From: Spiro-02 sp034114085
Lineage (GTDB): Bacteria > Spirochaetota > Spirochaetia > Sphaerochaetales > Sphaerochaetaceae
Assembly (NCBI GenBank): GCA_034114085.1
Contig: JAXEWB010000060.1
Location: forward strand, 1-64,000
DNA: 64,000 nt
Direction of reading: 5' to 3'
Shown: positions 1 to 8,781 of the stretch, piece by piece
How positions within the stretch are numbered: the first letter of the stretch is position 1
Layout of the letters: the number at the start of each line of letters is the position of its first letter
Program-made: the position numbers and the translations under genes
The notes under the pieces: model-generated
Told to the model about the DNA's origin: nothing
Seen by the model: only the letters and a program-made list of their open reading frames with translations
Databases searched by the model: none

Positions 1-194
1 GGCCGATAGAATACACTAGTAATCCAGCGTACAGAAGGTGATAATAGTATATTAGGTTAATTTATTCAATCCGTTCGGTATTAGATACTTGTGAATTTTT
101 CATCTCCAGAAAAACAAACGAAACAGGACATCCCTCCATAGAAAAAAACAACAGGACTTCGCAATCGTCCAGCATGAACTTTCTTTTAATAAAT

Positions 195-226
195 GCTATA
201 CTGCGGACATATCAGGAGGTACCGTC
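195..226 (+). promoter_or_regulatory. Probable -10 and ribosome-binding site of the HIT gene
   Basis: A TATACT -10-like hexamer lies about 25 nt before a strong AGGAGG ribosome-binding site and the ATG at 227. No good -35 is visible. The rest of bases 1-194 shows no gene. Confidence 0.45.
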
Positions 227-628
227 ATGGAGACCATCTTTTCTAGAATCATCGCAGGGGAACTGCCTGCAGTCAAACTGTTCGAAGACGATCTGTGCAT
301 CGCAATATTGGACATCAACCCCGTCAAAAAGGGACATTCGCTTATCATCGCAAAAAAACCGTACCCTACCATCACGCAATGTCCGGACGAAGTATTGTCG
401 CATTTGATGAAAGTCGCCAAGCAACTGGATGGGAAAATGCGCAAGGCGCTGTCCTGTGATGGGACGAACATCCTGATCAACAACGGCCCGGCGGCTGGAC
501 AGGAAGTGCCGCACCTCCACATCCATGTCATCCCCCGTTATGACAATGACGGGCAGAAATTCGGGTTTTCAAAGGAAGTCTACGCGGAAGGAGAGATGGT
601 CAACTACGGCAAGCGCCTCCTCCTATAA
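227..628 (+). CDS. HIT family nucleotide hydrolase (HinT-like)
   Basis: A 133-residue protein covering the whole histidine-triad domain. The triad HLHIHVIPR sits at residues 96-104 with His96, His98 and His100, the nucleophile region that attacks the alpha-phosphate of AMP-linked substrates. Members of this branch hydrolyse AMP-lysine or other purine phosphoramidates in the cytoplasm. Length matches the family (110-140 residues). The start is fixed by AGGAGG 7 nt upstream. It heads a same-strand run with a zinc-ribbon gene and bcp. Family call is firm; the physiological substrate cannot be read from sequence. Confidence 0.93.
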   Translation: METIFSRIIAGELPAVKLFEDDLCIAILDINPVKKGHSLIIAKKPYPTITQCPDEVLSHLMKVAKQLDGKMRKALSCDGTNILINNGPAAGQEVPHLHIHVIPRYDNDGQKFGFSKEVYAEGEMVNYGKRLLL

Positions 629-665
629 GTTTTCCCTTGCTCCATGGCTTTGCTCTTGATACACT

Positions 666-962
666 ATGGTCATGATGAAATGTTGTCAGCATTGTGGACG
701 GCCGGTTCCAGACGGGACGATTATCGGAAGAACAACGCTCTGTGAAGGTTGCGGCGGATATTTGCATACCTGTGACAATTGTCGATTCTATGAACCGGGA
801 GCTTATCACGACTGCAAGGAAGCGGTCGATGAGGTTGTCGAGGACAAGGGCGGGGCGAATTTCTGCGACCAGTTCGCACTTGCCGAGGGGACGGGCCGCA
901 AAACGCGGGACGCCAAGAAGGATGAGGCCAGGACTCGGGCCGAGGCTCTCTTTAATTTCTAG
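666..962 (+). CDS. Small zinc-ribbon protein of unknown function
   Basis: A 98-residue protein with paired cysteine knuckles: CQHCGRPV near the N-terminus, CEGCGGYLHTCDNC in the middle and CKE...NFCDQF later. The C-terminal 30 residues are charged (Lys/Arg/Asp/Glu). The pattern is a structural metal-binding module seen in small cytosolic proteins; no catalytic motif is present. ATG codons at 666, 672 and 675 are all possible starts and no clear ribosome-binding site decides. It lies 37 bp after the HIT gene and 23 bp before bcp, so co-transcription is likely. Function not assigned. Confidence 0.7.
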   Translation: MVMMKCCQHCGRPVPDGTIIGRTTLCEGCGGYLHTCDNCRFYEPGAYHDCKEAVDEVVEDKGGANFCDQFALAEGTGRKTRDAKKDEARTRAEALFNF

Positions 963-985
963 TTCATCTTGGAGGATGCGGATAC

Positions 986-1459
986 ATGATATCGCCGGGA
1001 ACGAAAACCCCAGACTTCATCTTGCTGGATGACCAAGGCAACGAAAGAACCCTCAAGGATTTCTTGGGAAAGACCTTGGTACTGTATGCCTATCCAAAGG
1101 ACAATACTCCAGGCTGCACGAAAGAGGCCTGCTCATTGAGAGATCAAAGCCATGCGCTGGCGTCGCTTGATGCGCAAGTCGTCGGGATCAGCCCCGATTC
1201 CGTTGCGAGCCACGCCAAGTTCAAGGAAGACCATGCGCTTCCTTTTACATTACTTTCAGATCCGGAAAAGGTTCTGCTGCAGGCGCTGGGAGCATGGGGA
1301 GAGAAGGTCAACTATGGTAGAAAATATATGGGCGTAATCAGAAGCACGTTCATCATCGACGCCAATGGCATCATAGAAAAGGTCTGGGCGAAGGTAACGC
1401 CAGCCACACATGGCGGACAAATCGCTGAATATCTGAAAAAACGGAGCGGACGAGCATGA
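986..1459 (+). CDS. bcp: Thioredoxin-dependent peroxiredoxin, Bcp/PrxQ type
   Basis: A 157-residue thioredoxin-fold peroxidase that reduces hydroperoxides with electrons from thioredoxin. The signature TPGCTKEAC (residues 41-49) carries peroxidatic Cys44 and resolving Cys49, the five-residue spacing of atypical 2-Cys Bcp enzymes. YPKDNTPGC matches the family core. Start: GGAGG ten bases before ATG 986. Its stop overlaps the ATG of the next gene (ATGA), showing translational coupling to a lipoprotein. Fits oxygen defence in an anaerobe, alongside the rubredoxin at 11.2 kb. Confidence 0.95.
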   Translation: MISPGTKTPDFILLDDQGNERTLKDFLGKTLVLYAYPKDNTPGCTKEACSLRDQSHALASLDAQVVGISPDSVASHAKFKEDHALPFTLLSDPEKVLLQALGAWGEKVNYGRKYMGVIRSTFIIDANGIIEKVWAKVTPATHGGQIAEYLKKRSGRA

Positions 1460-2901
1460 ATAAACCACGTGTCTTGTTGTCCGTGTTGGCGTTTTTCCTG
1501 TCACTGGCGGTGATTGGCTGTTCATCGTATACGTATGATGATGCGAAGACCAGGATAGACCCCATCCCATCCATCCCCGTTCAAGAGCCGGTTCCTACCA
1601 AGATGTCGGAAATCAAGGCAATCCAGGATGCGGAGCAAGCGCGGTTGGACGCTGAAATCGCGGCGCGTGAAGCAAAGGCGGCGGCGCAGGCCGAGGAAGA
1701 GGCCAAGCGCGTTGAAGCGGAACAGGCCGCCGAAGCCCGACGCAAACAGGCGGAAGCGGATGCTGAAGCGAAGCGCCTGGCGGAAGAAGCGGAGGCACAA
1801 CGCAGGCAGGCCGAGGCGGAAGCTGAGGCGCGACGCCTGGCGGAAGAAGCGGAAATGCGACGTCAGCAAGCGGAAAACGAGGCCATGCGAAAACAGTCTG
1901 AGGCCGAAGCGGAGGCGAAGCGGCTCGCTGAAGAAGCTGAACTTCGACGGATAGCGGATGAAGCCGCCGCAGCGGAAGAAGCGAAACGCAAAACGGAAGA
2001 AGAGATTGCCAGACGCGCAGCGGAGGAAGCGGCCAAGTTGTCCGCGCCGGTTCCAGACGCTGACAAGGTGACGCTCCCCTACCGATACCAACCGCTTCAG
2101 GAAAATCGCCAGCTCTCCGGACCGATATTGAAACTCTCCAGCCTGCTGATTCCACTGCCGGACAACAGACTGCCCGCGGAAGAAGCGGCCCGGCTGTCAC
2201 AGGAAATCGTATCCAGCATTTCAGATATCGACCTGCCTGTCCTGTTCATCACCGGTCATTTGCAGAATGTCATCACGCTGGTGAATCAGTTGAGAAGGGA
2301 TGCGGTCGTTGTGTCCAGCGGGGCGATAGTCACATCCCTTCCCATTACGGATATTGGAGAAAACAGCGTCACCGTGATGCCACAAACCGGAAAAACGATG
2401 CAATTGTTACTTGCCTATACCCCGGAATACCAGGTCGCCGAAGCATTTTTCAGCAACCCCGGGTCAACCGACTGGCAGACTATCGCCGAGGAGCGGAAGG
2501 AATCCCGGATCCAGCAGTTGGAGGACATGCTCATCGAGGCTTCCGCCACGACGCCCGTATTGGTGGGGGCTTCGCTGTTCGAGCCTTCTCATCTGGACTG
2601 GACTTCCTTTACCCCGATTACCTACCGGAAGCCATACGACTGGCCGCTGTCCCTGCTGATGGAGGAAAAGCAGTTCCTTGATGCCTACCGGACCACCCGC
2701 TATAGCGAAGAAACGGCGGCGGGTACGACGATACGCTGGCAACAAGGCTCCCTCGACCTGCAGGAGCGTATCGACTATATGTATTCGCGAAAACTGTTGC
2801 CCATGGAGACTACAATGCTCAGTCTTGGCGGCCTGTCGTCGCAGTCCGACAAGCAGGTCCCGAACCGGTACGCCTTGCTTGGGACATATATCATTCCCTG
2901 A
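1456..2901 (+). CDS. Coiled-coil lipoprotein with degenerate endonuclease/exonuclease/phosphatase-like domain
   Basis: A 481-residue exported protein. Residues 1-22 are a signal ending in the lipobox VIGC (Cys22). Residues 45-195 are a long Ala/Glu/Arg/Lys coiled coil built from imperfect repeats (EAKRLAEEAE and variants), like the TolA stalk. From about residue 200 comes a globular domain whose C-terminal half resembles EEP-fold enzymes: VGASLFEPSHLDW at 370-382, where active relatives have GDFNEPSHLDW, and ERIDYMY at 437-443. The Asp/Asn of GDFN is replaced by Ala/Ser and the terminal SDH box is broken (SDKQVPNRY, 464-472), so catalysis is unlikely. Probably anchored in a membrane with a binding role. 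Overlaps bcp by 4 bp. Confidence 0.72.
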   Translation: MNKPRVLLSVLAFFLSLAVIGCSSYTYDDAKTRIDPIPSIPVQEPVPTKMSEIKAIQDAEQARLDAEIAAREAKAAAQAEEEAKRVEAEQAAEARRKQAEADAEAKRLAEEAEAQRRQAEAEAEARRLAEEAEMRRQQAENEAMRKQSEAEAEAKRLAEEAELRRIADEAAAAEEAKRKTEEEIARRAAEEAAKLSAPVPDADKVTLPYRYQPLQENRQLSGPILKLSSLLIPLPDNRLPAEEAARLSQEIVSSISDIDLPVLFITGHLQNVITLVNQLRRDAVVVSSGAIVTSLPITDIGENSVTVMPQTGKTMQLLLAYTPEYQVAEAFFSNPGSTDWQTIAEERKESRIQQLEDMLIEASATTPVLVGASLFEPSHLDWTSFTPITYRKPYDWPLSLLMEEKQFLDAYRTTRYSEETAAGTTIRWQQGSLDLQERIDYMYSRKLLPMETTMLSLGGLSSQSDKQVPNRYALLGTYIIP

Positions 2902-3059
2902 CGGCGGGAAACAGATAGAGAGCGCAGCAATCGCCGCATATCGATACGTCCCCTCAGTTGAAAATCACAGACGACCCTGGGGACGCTTCTGTTTTCTTCA
3001 TACATATAAGTCCCACGGATATCTTTCCCCCTACCGCTGTAAAGAAATCGCTAATATTG

Positions 3060-3075
3060 TTGCAACAGAATGCAA
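3060..3075 (+). promoter_or_regulatory. TTGC-N8-GCAA quasi-palindrome upstream of the symporter
   Basis: TTGCAACAGAATGCAA lies 78 bp before the symporter start. It matches the box at 12495-12510 (TTGCAACAGTTGGCAA) at 13 of 16 positions, and related boxes are at 12421 and 48089. Operator role is inferred. Confidence 0.4.
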
Positions 3076-3152
3076 CTGTATCGTTTTTTTCTTTAAAACC
3101 TGATTTTCACATGATAGTCTGAATACAAGTTTAAACAAAAAGAGGTGTTTGT

Positions 3153-4634
3153 ATGGACATCAACACTGGGGCTCTTATTATTGTTGCAGTGTATCTGATC
3201 GGCATGCTCGTCGTTGGCTTCGTAGTCGGCAAGCTGAAGATCAAGAACAGCAAGGACTACATGGTCGCCGGAAGAAGGATGGGCCTGCTCATGGTCGCGT
3301 TCTCGTTGTCAGCGAACAATATCGGGGGTGGCTCCACTACCGGATTGGCGAACAAGGCATTCGGAACTTGGGGCATGAGCGCGGTATGGTATGTACTCGC
3401 GGCATCGGTAGCGATGATACCGCTCGCCTACTTCGCACCGAAAATAAGAAAGACCATGGCGGTTACTATTCCCGAAGTCATTGAACGGCGCTTTGGTAAA
3501 ACCAGCGCGACGTTCTCTGCGGTACTCAACATCCTGGCGCTGTTCTGTCTGACCTCATCCCAGATAGCCGCTTCCGGGGCCGTCATCACGACTTTGACAG
3601 GCATTCCGCTCAACGTCTGTCTGATCATCGCCGGCGTGGTCATCATCCTGTATACGACGTTGGGAGGCATGATCGCCGACCAGGTTTCAGACTTGATCCA
3701 GTTCACGATCATCCTTGTCGGACTTGCGATCGCCACCCCGATCGTCATAAAAGGCTGTGGCGGCTGGCAGGTCATTTCGAGCAAACTCCCCGCGGAACAG
3801 CTCAGCATGACGAAAATCGGCTGGGTGGTGATCATCGGCTACATCTTCAACTATTTCTGTACGTTCCTGTCCGGTCCTGAGATGATCAGCCGGTTTGAAA
3901 GTGCGAAGGACGAGCGGACCGCCCGCAACGCATCACTGCTGTCCGGCGTGCTAATGGCCGCGATGGCGTTCTTCCCGACATTGCTCGGCCTTGCCGCGTT
4001 GGCGGTCAAGGACCAGATTCCGGGCATCACCGGCGCTACCGCGATGATGGGCGTTACAGAACATTTTGCGCCGACCATTATCACGGGACTAGTCTCCGCA
4101 GCTATCATTTCGGCCACGATGAGTTCGGCCGACTCCAACCTGCTGTGCATGTCTACGATGTTCATCAATGACATCTACACGAAATATCTCAGGAAGGAGA
4201 ATCCGCTTACTGACAAACAAGTGATTTTCGCCACCAGGACGTGCAACGTCATCGCATCCCTCATTGCCATGGCGATATCCCTTGGCGGAGTGGACATAGT
4301 GACCATGAACACCTTCGCGTTTGCCATCAGGTGCGCAGGACCGTTCGCCGCCTATGGGCTGGGCATGGTGGTTCCTCGTGCGACCAAGGCGTCCGGTCAG
4401 ATTTCAATCGTCACCGGCACTATCGGCGTCATTGTCTGGCAGATTCTTTCCGGGGGGAATTTCTATCTTGGAATCCTCCCCGTAGTATTCGGCTGCGCAG
4501 TGGGAACCATCACGTTCTTCCTTGTCAACCTCATCCAGTGGAAGATGGGTACGAAACCGGCTCCGTCGGCGTTCCTTACCGATGCGGAAGTTCGGGCTAT
4601 CGAGAAGAAAGAAGCCGAAGAAAGAAACATGTAG
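3153..4634 (+). CDS. Sodium:solute symporter (SSS family)
   Basis: A 493-residue inner-membrane protein with about 13 hydrophobic helices. The N-terminal segment with GRRMGLLMVAFSLSANNIGG is the first broken helix of the LeuT-fold SSS transporters (PutP, PanF, SglT), and GGMIADQVSDLIQ is the typical later family motif. It imports a small organic solute with Na+. The specificity cannot be told from sequence. Start at ATG 3153 has an AGAGG box. It stands alone between a 250-bp leader and a strong terminator. The leader carries a TTGC-N8-GCAA box shared with the WYL-regulator and groEL promoters. Confidence 0.93.
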   Translation: MDINTGALIIVAVYLIGMLVVGFVVGKLKIKNSKDYMVAGRRMGLLMVAFSLSANNIGGGSTTGLANKAFGTWGMSAVWYVLAASVAMIPLAYFAPKIRKTMAVTIPEVIERRFGKTSATFSAVLNILALFCLTSSQIAASGAVITTLTGIPLNVCLIIAGVVIILYTTLGGMIADQVSDLIQFTIILVGLAIATPIVIKGCGGWQVISSKLPAEQLSMTKIGWVVIIGYIFNYFCTFLSGPEMISRFESAKDERTARNASLLSGVLMAAMAFFPTLLGLAALAVKDQIPGITGATAMMGVTEHFAPTIITGLVSAAIISATMSSADSNLLCMSTMFINDIYTKYLRKENPLTDKQVIFATRTCNVIASLIAMAISLGGVDIVTMNTFAFAIRCAGPFAAYGLGMVVPRATKASGQISIVTGTIGVIVWQILSGGNFYLGILPVVFGCAVGTITFFLVNLIQWKMGTKPAPSAFLTDAEVRAIEKKEAEERNM

Positions 4635-4655
4635 GTCCATTTCATCGTGATGATG

Positions 4656-4692
4656 AAAGCCGGGAGCCCCTTCGTGGCGGCCCGGCTTTTTA
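4656..4692 (+). terminator. Intrinsic terminator of the symporter gene
   Basis: AAAGCCGGG (4656-4664) pairs with CCCGGCTTT (4681-4689), followed by TTATT, 22 bp past the stop codon. Confidence 0.85.
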
Positions 4693-4885
4693 TTGTCCAT
4701 CGTCCGCGCCCGGCGAGCAATCGGCGGGAGTGCCTATCGCATGATTGTCGCAAAAGGCCAATCAGGCCGCTTTCTGATGGAAAGAGGCTCCAGGACGGGC
4801 AAAGGATACAAAAACCGCCGACATAGAACAGAATGCGGAATTCATCATCCCCTGAAACAAGGACGCGGCAAAGAGATTCTGGCTG

Positions 4886-6319
4886 TCAGAATTCCACCAG
4901 ATATTCCTTCCACGCCTCGTGCAGTCGCCCGATCGCAAGAGGAATGTCGTCAACGTCCATACCGCTGAAGCCCGCTACGAAAACGGGATTGTCCTGATAC
5001 GCCGACGCAGGGAGTGTCCGCACCCCCGCACGACTGGCCGCGGCCATGAGAACGGTTATCGGGGATGTATCACACGCCAAGCCGAGGTTCTTCCGAAGCT
5101 TCGGATAAATATAGAAACAAAGGTTGCTTTCAACAAGGCGCAATGAAGCGCTTTCACCGAATATCAGGGGAAAACAATGTTCGAAAACCTTGCTTTTCAA
5201 CCGACATTGCTTGCGAAGCCTCCGCAGATGCCGTTCCAACTCCCCTTCATGTAGATACCCCGCCAGGGCAAGCTGCTCAATTTTTGAAGCGGTCTGATTG
5301 TAACTCGGAAGAAGGGAGGAGTACCGATCCATCAGGCTCGTCGGCAAAACCATGTAGCTGATTCTTATAGACGGGAGCAGTAGTTTGGAAAAAGAGCCAA
5401 GATAGACAATCCTATCGGGGTCACGTCCCTGCAGGGCGGATACGCTGTCCGTAACATAATGCAATTCGCCGTTATAATCGTCTTCTATCAGGAAACGGTC
5501 CGGCGACCTCGCTAGCCAATCGAGCAAAGCGTACTGGTAGTCGGCGCCATTGTCACACAGTGTCGGCATGGCGAAGCACAAACGGGAGTCCGAAGCAGAC
5601 AGCAGGTCAGGTCCACCACCTTGTCCATTGCCGGATTCCTCGTCCCGAACGCCGCCATGGATACTGTTTGGGATGCTGAACGAGGAAACAGTATAGCCGA
5701 AGTCCTTGAAGATGCGGACGGCCTGGGGCAACATGGGTTCTTGCAAGCACACCTGTCCACCGGTTCCCAGCAGGCCGCACAGCAACGATAGCAACGGCTG
5801 GATTCCCGCGCCAATGACGATCCTCGCGATGTCAGCGTCCACCCCCCGCGCGGTATAGGCATATTGGGCGAGTTCCCGGCGCAAGGAACATTCACCTTGG
5901 GGTTCGCCGTACGATAGAATCGACTTGCGTTGTGTCAGCACCTTGCGCAGATGATACTGCCAGACCTTGATGTCGAACGCGGCGGTATCCATGCTTCCCG
6001 TCCCCAAATCATAAAGATACGAGGATGCCGGTTCCTTTATCGGCTGCGAGGGAGGTCGTGACCGGCGGGGAAGCGTCTCACGAACGATGTAACCACTTTT
6101 GGGCAGGCTGCGTACATATCCATCGACACATAGCCGCCTATAGGCTTCCTCAACTGTAATCTTACTGACATGGAGGAACGACGCGGCTTCCCTGATTGAA
6201 ACGAGACGCTGGCCAGGACGCAATTTGCCGATGCGGATTGCCACGGCCAGTTCCTCGTACACCTGCCGGTACAAGGGCTTGTTCGCCTGGGGATCAATTG
6301 TCATGAAGTCATACAACAT
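4886..6319 (-). CDS. pdxR: MocR-family regulator, probable PdxR (GntR HTH fused to aminotransferase fold)
   Basis: A 477-residue fusion. Residues 1-75 form a GntR winged helix (PLYRQVYEELAVAI, SIREAASFLHVSKITVEEAYRR); the rest is a fold-type I aminotransferase domain with the PLP-lysine loop VYLGSFSKLLLPSIR. MocR proteins sense PLP, and those divergent from pdxST activate or repress PLP synthesis. The longest frame starts at a TTG (6346); ATG 6319 is preferred because it begins the usual MLYDFMTIDPQ context. The shared intergenic region carries paired CTGTAT half-sites. Divergence from pdxS makes the PdxR assignment strong. Confidence 0.88.
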   Translation of the reverse strand: MLYDFMTIDPQANKPLYRQVYEELAVAIRIGKLRPGQRLVSIREAASFLHVSKITVEEAYRRLCVDGYVRSLPKSGYIVRETLPRRSRPPSQPIKEPASSYLYDLGTGSMDTAAFDIKVWQYHLRKVLTQRKSILSYGEPQGECSLRRELAQYAYTARGVDADIARIVIGAGIQPLLSLLCGLLGTGGQVCLQEPMLPQAVRIFKDFGYTVSSFSIPNSIHGGVRDEESGNGQGGGPDLLSASDSRLCFAMPTLCDNGADYQYALLDWLARSPDRFLIEDDYNGELHYVTDSVSALQGRDPDRIVYLGSFSKLLLPSIRISYMVLPTSLMDRYSSLLPSYNQTASKIEQLALAGYLHEGELERHLRRLRKQCRLKSKVFEHCFPLIFGESASLRLVESNLCFYIYPKLRKNLGLACDTSPITVLMAAASRAGVRTLPASAYQDNPVFVAGFSGMDVDDIPLAIGRLHEAWKEYLVEF

Positions 6320-6348
6320 GATATCTGTCCTGTTAAAAATTATCAAAT

Positions 6349-6388
6349 CTGTATATTTCTATATATACAGATTTTTCTGTATGATACA
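6349..6388 (+). promoter_or_regulatory. Putative PdxR operator: inverted plus direct CTGTAT repeats
   Basis: CTGTATAT (6349-6356) and ATATACAG (6363-6370) form a perfect 8-bp inverted repeat with a 6-bp spacer. A further CTGTAT starts at 6377, exactly 28 bp after the first. Combined inverted and direct repeats in a divergent promoter are typical of MocR/PdxR binding. The site lies between pdxR (6319) and pdxS (6428). Confidence 0.65.
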
Positions 6389-6427
6389 AGCACAAGGCCT
6401 TGGAAAACAGAACAATGAGGTTTTCCT

Positions 6428-7303
6428 ATGAATAATGAACGGTATGAACTGAACAAGAACTTGGCCCAAATGCTGAAAGGCGGTGTCATCATGGACGTAA
6501 CCACGCCCCAGCAGGCGAAGATAGCGGAGGACGCGGGCGCGTGCGCCGTCATGGCGCTGGAGCGGATACCCGCTGACATCAGGGCCGCGGGCGGGGTGTC
6601 CCGCATGAGCGACCCAAAAATGATACGGGGCATCCAGGAAGCGGTATCCATTCCGGTAATGGCGAAGGTCCGTATCGGGCACATCGTCGAGGCACAAATC
6701 CTTCAGGCCCTTGAAATCGACTTTATTGACGAAAGCGAGGTACTCAGCCCTGCGGACGATACCTATCATATCGACAAGGCCAAGTTCAACGTCCCGTTCG
6801 TGTGCGGCGCGAGGGATTTGGGCGAGGCGTTGCGTAGGATCAACGAAGGCGCGGCGATGATCCGCACCAAGGGAGAGCCGGGTACGGGGGATATCGTTCA
6901 GGCGGTCAGGCATATGCGGAAGATGAATGCCGAGATAGCCCGTCTGCGGGCGATGAGGGAAGATGAGCTGTACGAGGCGGCGAAGGAGCTGCAAGTACCC
7001 TGCCACCTTGTCCAGTATGTCCATGAAAACGGGAAGCTGCCCGTAGTGAACTTCGCCGCGGGGGGCGTCGCCACCCCCGCCAACGCCGCGCTGATGATGC
7101 AGCTTGGCGCCGAGGGCGTGTTCGTCGGAAGCGGTATATTCAAGTCAGGCAATCCAGCCAAGCGGGCGGCGGCGATCGTACAGGCGGTCACGAACTATCG
7201 GGACGCGGATTTGCTGGCGAAGCTGAGCGAAGACCTTGGAGAAGCCATGGTGGGAATCAACGAAGACGAAATCGCCCTGCTGATGGCCGACAGGGGGCGC
7301 TGA
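6428..7303 (+). CDS. pdxS: Pyridoxal 5'-phosphate synthase, synthase subunit PdxS
   Basis: A 291-residue (beta/alpha)8 barrel of the SNZ family, making PLP from ribose 5-phosphate, glyceraldehyde 3-phosphate and ammonia. Visible catalytic residues are Asp23 (MDVTTPQQA), Lys80 (MAKVRIGH), which forms the pentose adduct, and Lys148 (RTKGEPGTGD), which takes part in the later PLP-forming steps. Length and motifs agree with Bacillus PdxS over the full protein. It is followed after 1 bp by the glutaminase subunit pdxT and is divergent from its probable regulator. Cytoplasmic; the usual assembly is a 12+12 PdxS-PdxT complex. Confidence 0.98.
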   Translation: MNNERYELNKNLAQMLKGGVIMDVTTPQQAKIAEDAGACAVMALERIPADIRAAGGVSRMSDPKMIRGIQEAVSIPVMAKVRIGHIVEAQILQALEIDFIDESEVLSPADDTYHIDKAKFNVPFVCGARDLGEALRRINEGAAMIRTKGEPGTGDIVQAVRHMRKMNAEIARLRAMREDELYEAAKELQVPCHLVQYVHENGKLPVVNFAAGGVATPANAALMMQLGAEGVFVGSGIFKSGNPAKRAAAIVQAVTNYRDADLLAKLSEDLGEAMVGINEDEIALLMADRGR

Positions 7304-7304
7304 C

Positions 7305-7874
7305 ATGCCGGTGACGATAGCGGTACTGGCGTTGCAAGGAGCTTTCATCGAACATGAACGGATGCTGGACCGCCTTTGCGTCAGGCATATTGAAATCCGA
7401 GAATCTGCGGATATCGACAGGACGTTCGACGGATTGATTCTTCCCGGCGGGGAAAGCACGGTCCAGGGGCGACTGCTGCGGGAATTGGGGTTGTTCGCCC
7501 CACTGCGGGAACGCATCGCCGTGGGCATGCCGGTATTCGGCACCTGCGCGGGATTGTTGCTGCTGGCGAAACAGATGGACAACGACGACCGCTGTCATTT
7601 CGCCCTGATGGATATCGTGGCGAAACGAAACGCCTATGGACGGCAACTGGGCAGTTTTTCAACCATTGGAGATTTCTCGGGGCACTCCGAGGTTCCCATG
7701 ACCTTTATCCGCGCTCCATACATCGACCGGACGACTAGCCCGGAAGTCAAGGTGCTGTCCGTGGTCAAAGGGAAAATCGTAGCCGCCAGGGAACGCAACA
7801 TGCTGGTCACGGCGTTCCATCCCGAATTGACGCAGGATACGACGGTCCATGAGCATTTCCTCGATATGCTCTGA
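7305..7874 (+). CDS. pdxT: Pyridoxal 5'-phosphate synthase, glutaminase subunit PdxT
   Basis: A 189-residue class I glutamine amidotransferase of the SNO family that supplies ammonia to PdxS. The nucleophile is Cys81 in VFGTCAGLLLL; the partner histidine and glutamate are His172 and Glu174 in TAFHPELT, at the family spacing. GGESTVQGRL (48-57) is the oxyanion region. It starts 1 bp after the pdxS stop, so the two are certainly co-transcribed, and the operon ends at a hairpin 30 bp downstream. Confidence 0.97.
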   Translation: MPVTIAVLALQGAFIEHERMLDRLCVRHIEIRESADIDRTFDGLILPGGESTVQGRLLRELGLFAPLRERIAVGMPVFGTCAGLLLLAKQMDNDDRCHFALMDIVAKRNAYGRQLGSFSTIGDFSGHSEVPMTFIRAPYIDRTTSPEVKVLSVVKGKIVAARERNMLVTAFHPELTQDTTVHEHFLDML

Positions 7875-7904
7875 TTCCATGAGACTAGGACCGACTTGTT
7901 CCAG

Positions 7905-7936
7905 AGACCGACGCCGAACGGCATCGGTCTTCTTTC
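7905..7936 (+). terminator. Terminator of the pdxST operon
   Basis: AGACCGA (7905-7911) pairs with TCGGTCT (7924-7930), with an inner GCCG/CGGC, followed by TCTTT. The T tract is short. Confidence 0.65.
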
Positions 7937-8025
7937 ATCCACTCAACGAAAAAAAACAATAAACGGGATGGACATTCTCCATGAGCCAATCTATGCTCAA
8001 CATGAAACTCTGTGAGAGGTATGCA

Positions 8026-8769
8026 ATGAGCGATTATCTATCCTTAGCGAATTCCCTGCCCATCTATCTAGTCGTGGGAGGAATACTTTTGTTCATCGTC
8101 CTGCTCTGTCTGGTATTCATCATGAAGAGCTACCGCGCAGGCGTCAGGCTCGGCATGGACCGGCAGGTACTGCGTAAGGCGATCTTTTCGTCGGCGACAT
8201 TCACCGTGTTGCCGTCCATATCAATCCTGCTGGGGGTCATAGCCCTTTCGGGATCGCTGGGCGTGCCTGTTTCCTGGCTGCGGCTCAGTGTCATCGGCAA
8301 CCTCCAGTATGAGGCGACCGTCGCTTCCGTCGCCGCAGAAAGCATGGGCACGGCGCTTGATGCGTCGAAGCTGACGATGGACCATCTGGTGACGATCATG
8401 TCCGTCATGACCATAGGCATCATCTGGGGCTGCCTGCTCTCGATCTTTACGCTCAAGACCTATTCCAACAAGCTTTCCAGCAGACCTCAGCGACAGGATG
8501 CAACAGGCGCAAAGAAGCAGGGCTTCGCCAATTGGGCCATGGTGGCGATGTTCATAGGATTGTGCGCCACGTTCCTCGGCAGCTACATCGGAAAGCTGTT
8601 CGTCTACAAGGACTACCTGCCCGTCTGTACGGCCATCATCAGCGCCTTGAGCATGGGGCTGTTCCAATATCTGATCAAAAACAAGGGCTACGCGAAGCTG
8701 GAGAGCTTCTCCCTCGCGACAAGCATGCTCGTTGGCATGGTCTGCGCCATCTTCATCGGGATGATCTAA
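8026..8769 (+). CDS. Six-helix integral membrane protein, DUF5058-like (putative transporter half A)
   Basis: A 247-residue hydrophobic protein with about six membrane segments, the first being LPIYLVVGGILLFIVLLCL. Between helices it holds SVIGNLQYEATVASVAAESMG, a polar stretch that its downstream partner echoes. The start ATG 8026 is chosen over 7981 because GAGAGG precedes it at normal distance. It is followed 12 bp later by a second six-helix protein and then an M20 peptidase, so the three form one operon. I recall this family only as DUF5058 and do not know a demonstrated function; an amino-acid or peptide transport role is inferred from context. Confidence 0.6.
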   Translation: MSDYLSLANSLPIYLVVGGILLFIVLLCLVFIMKSYRAGVRLGMDRQVLRKAIFSSATFTVLPSISILLGVIALSGSLGVPVSWLRLSVIGNLQYEATVASVAAESMGTALDASKLTMDHLVTIMSVMTIGIIWGCLLSIFTLKTYSNKLSSRPQRQDATGAKKQGFANWAMVAMFIGLCATFLGSYIGKLFVYKDYLPVCTAIISALSMGLFQYLIKNKGYAKLESFSLATSMLVGMVCAIFIGMI

Positions 8770-8781
8770 GGAGAAGCTGAC

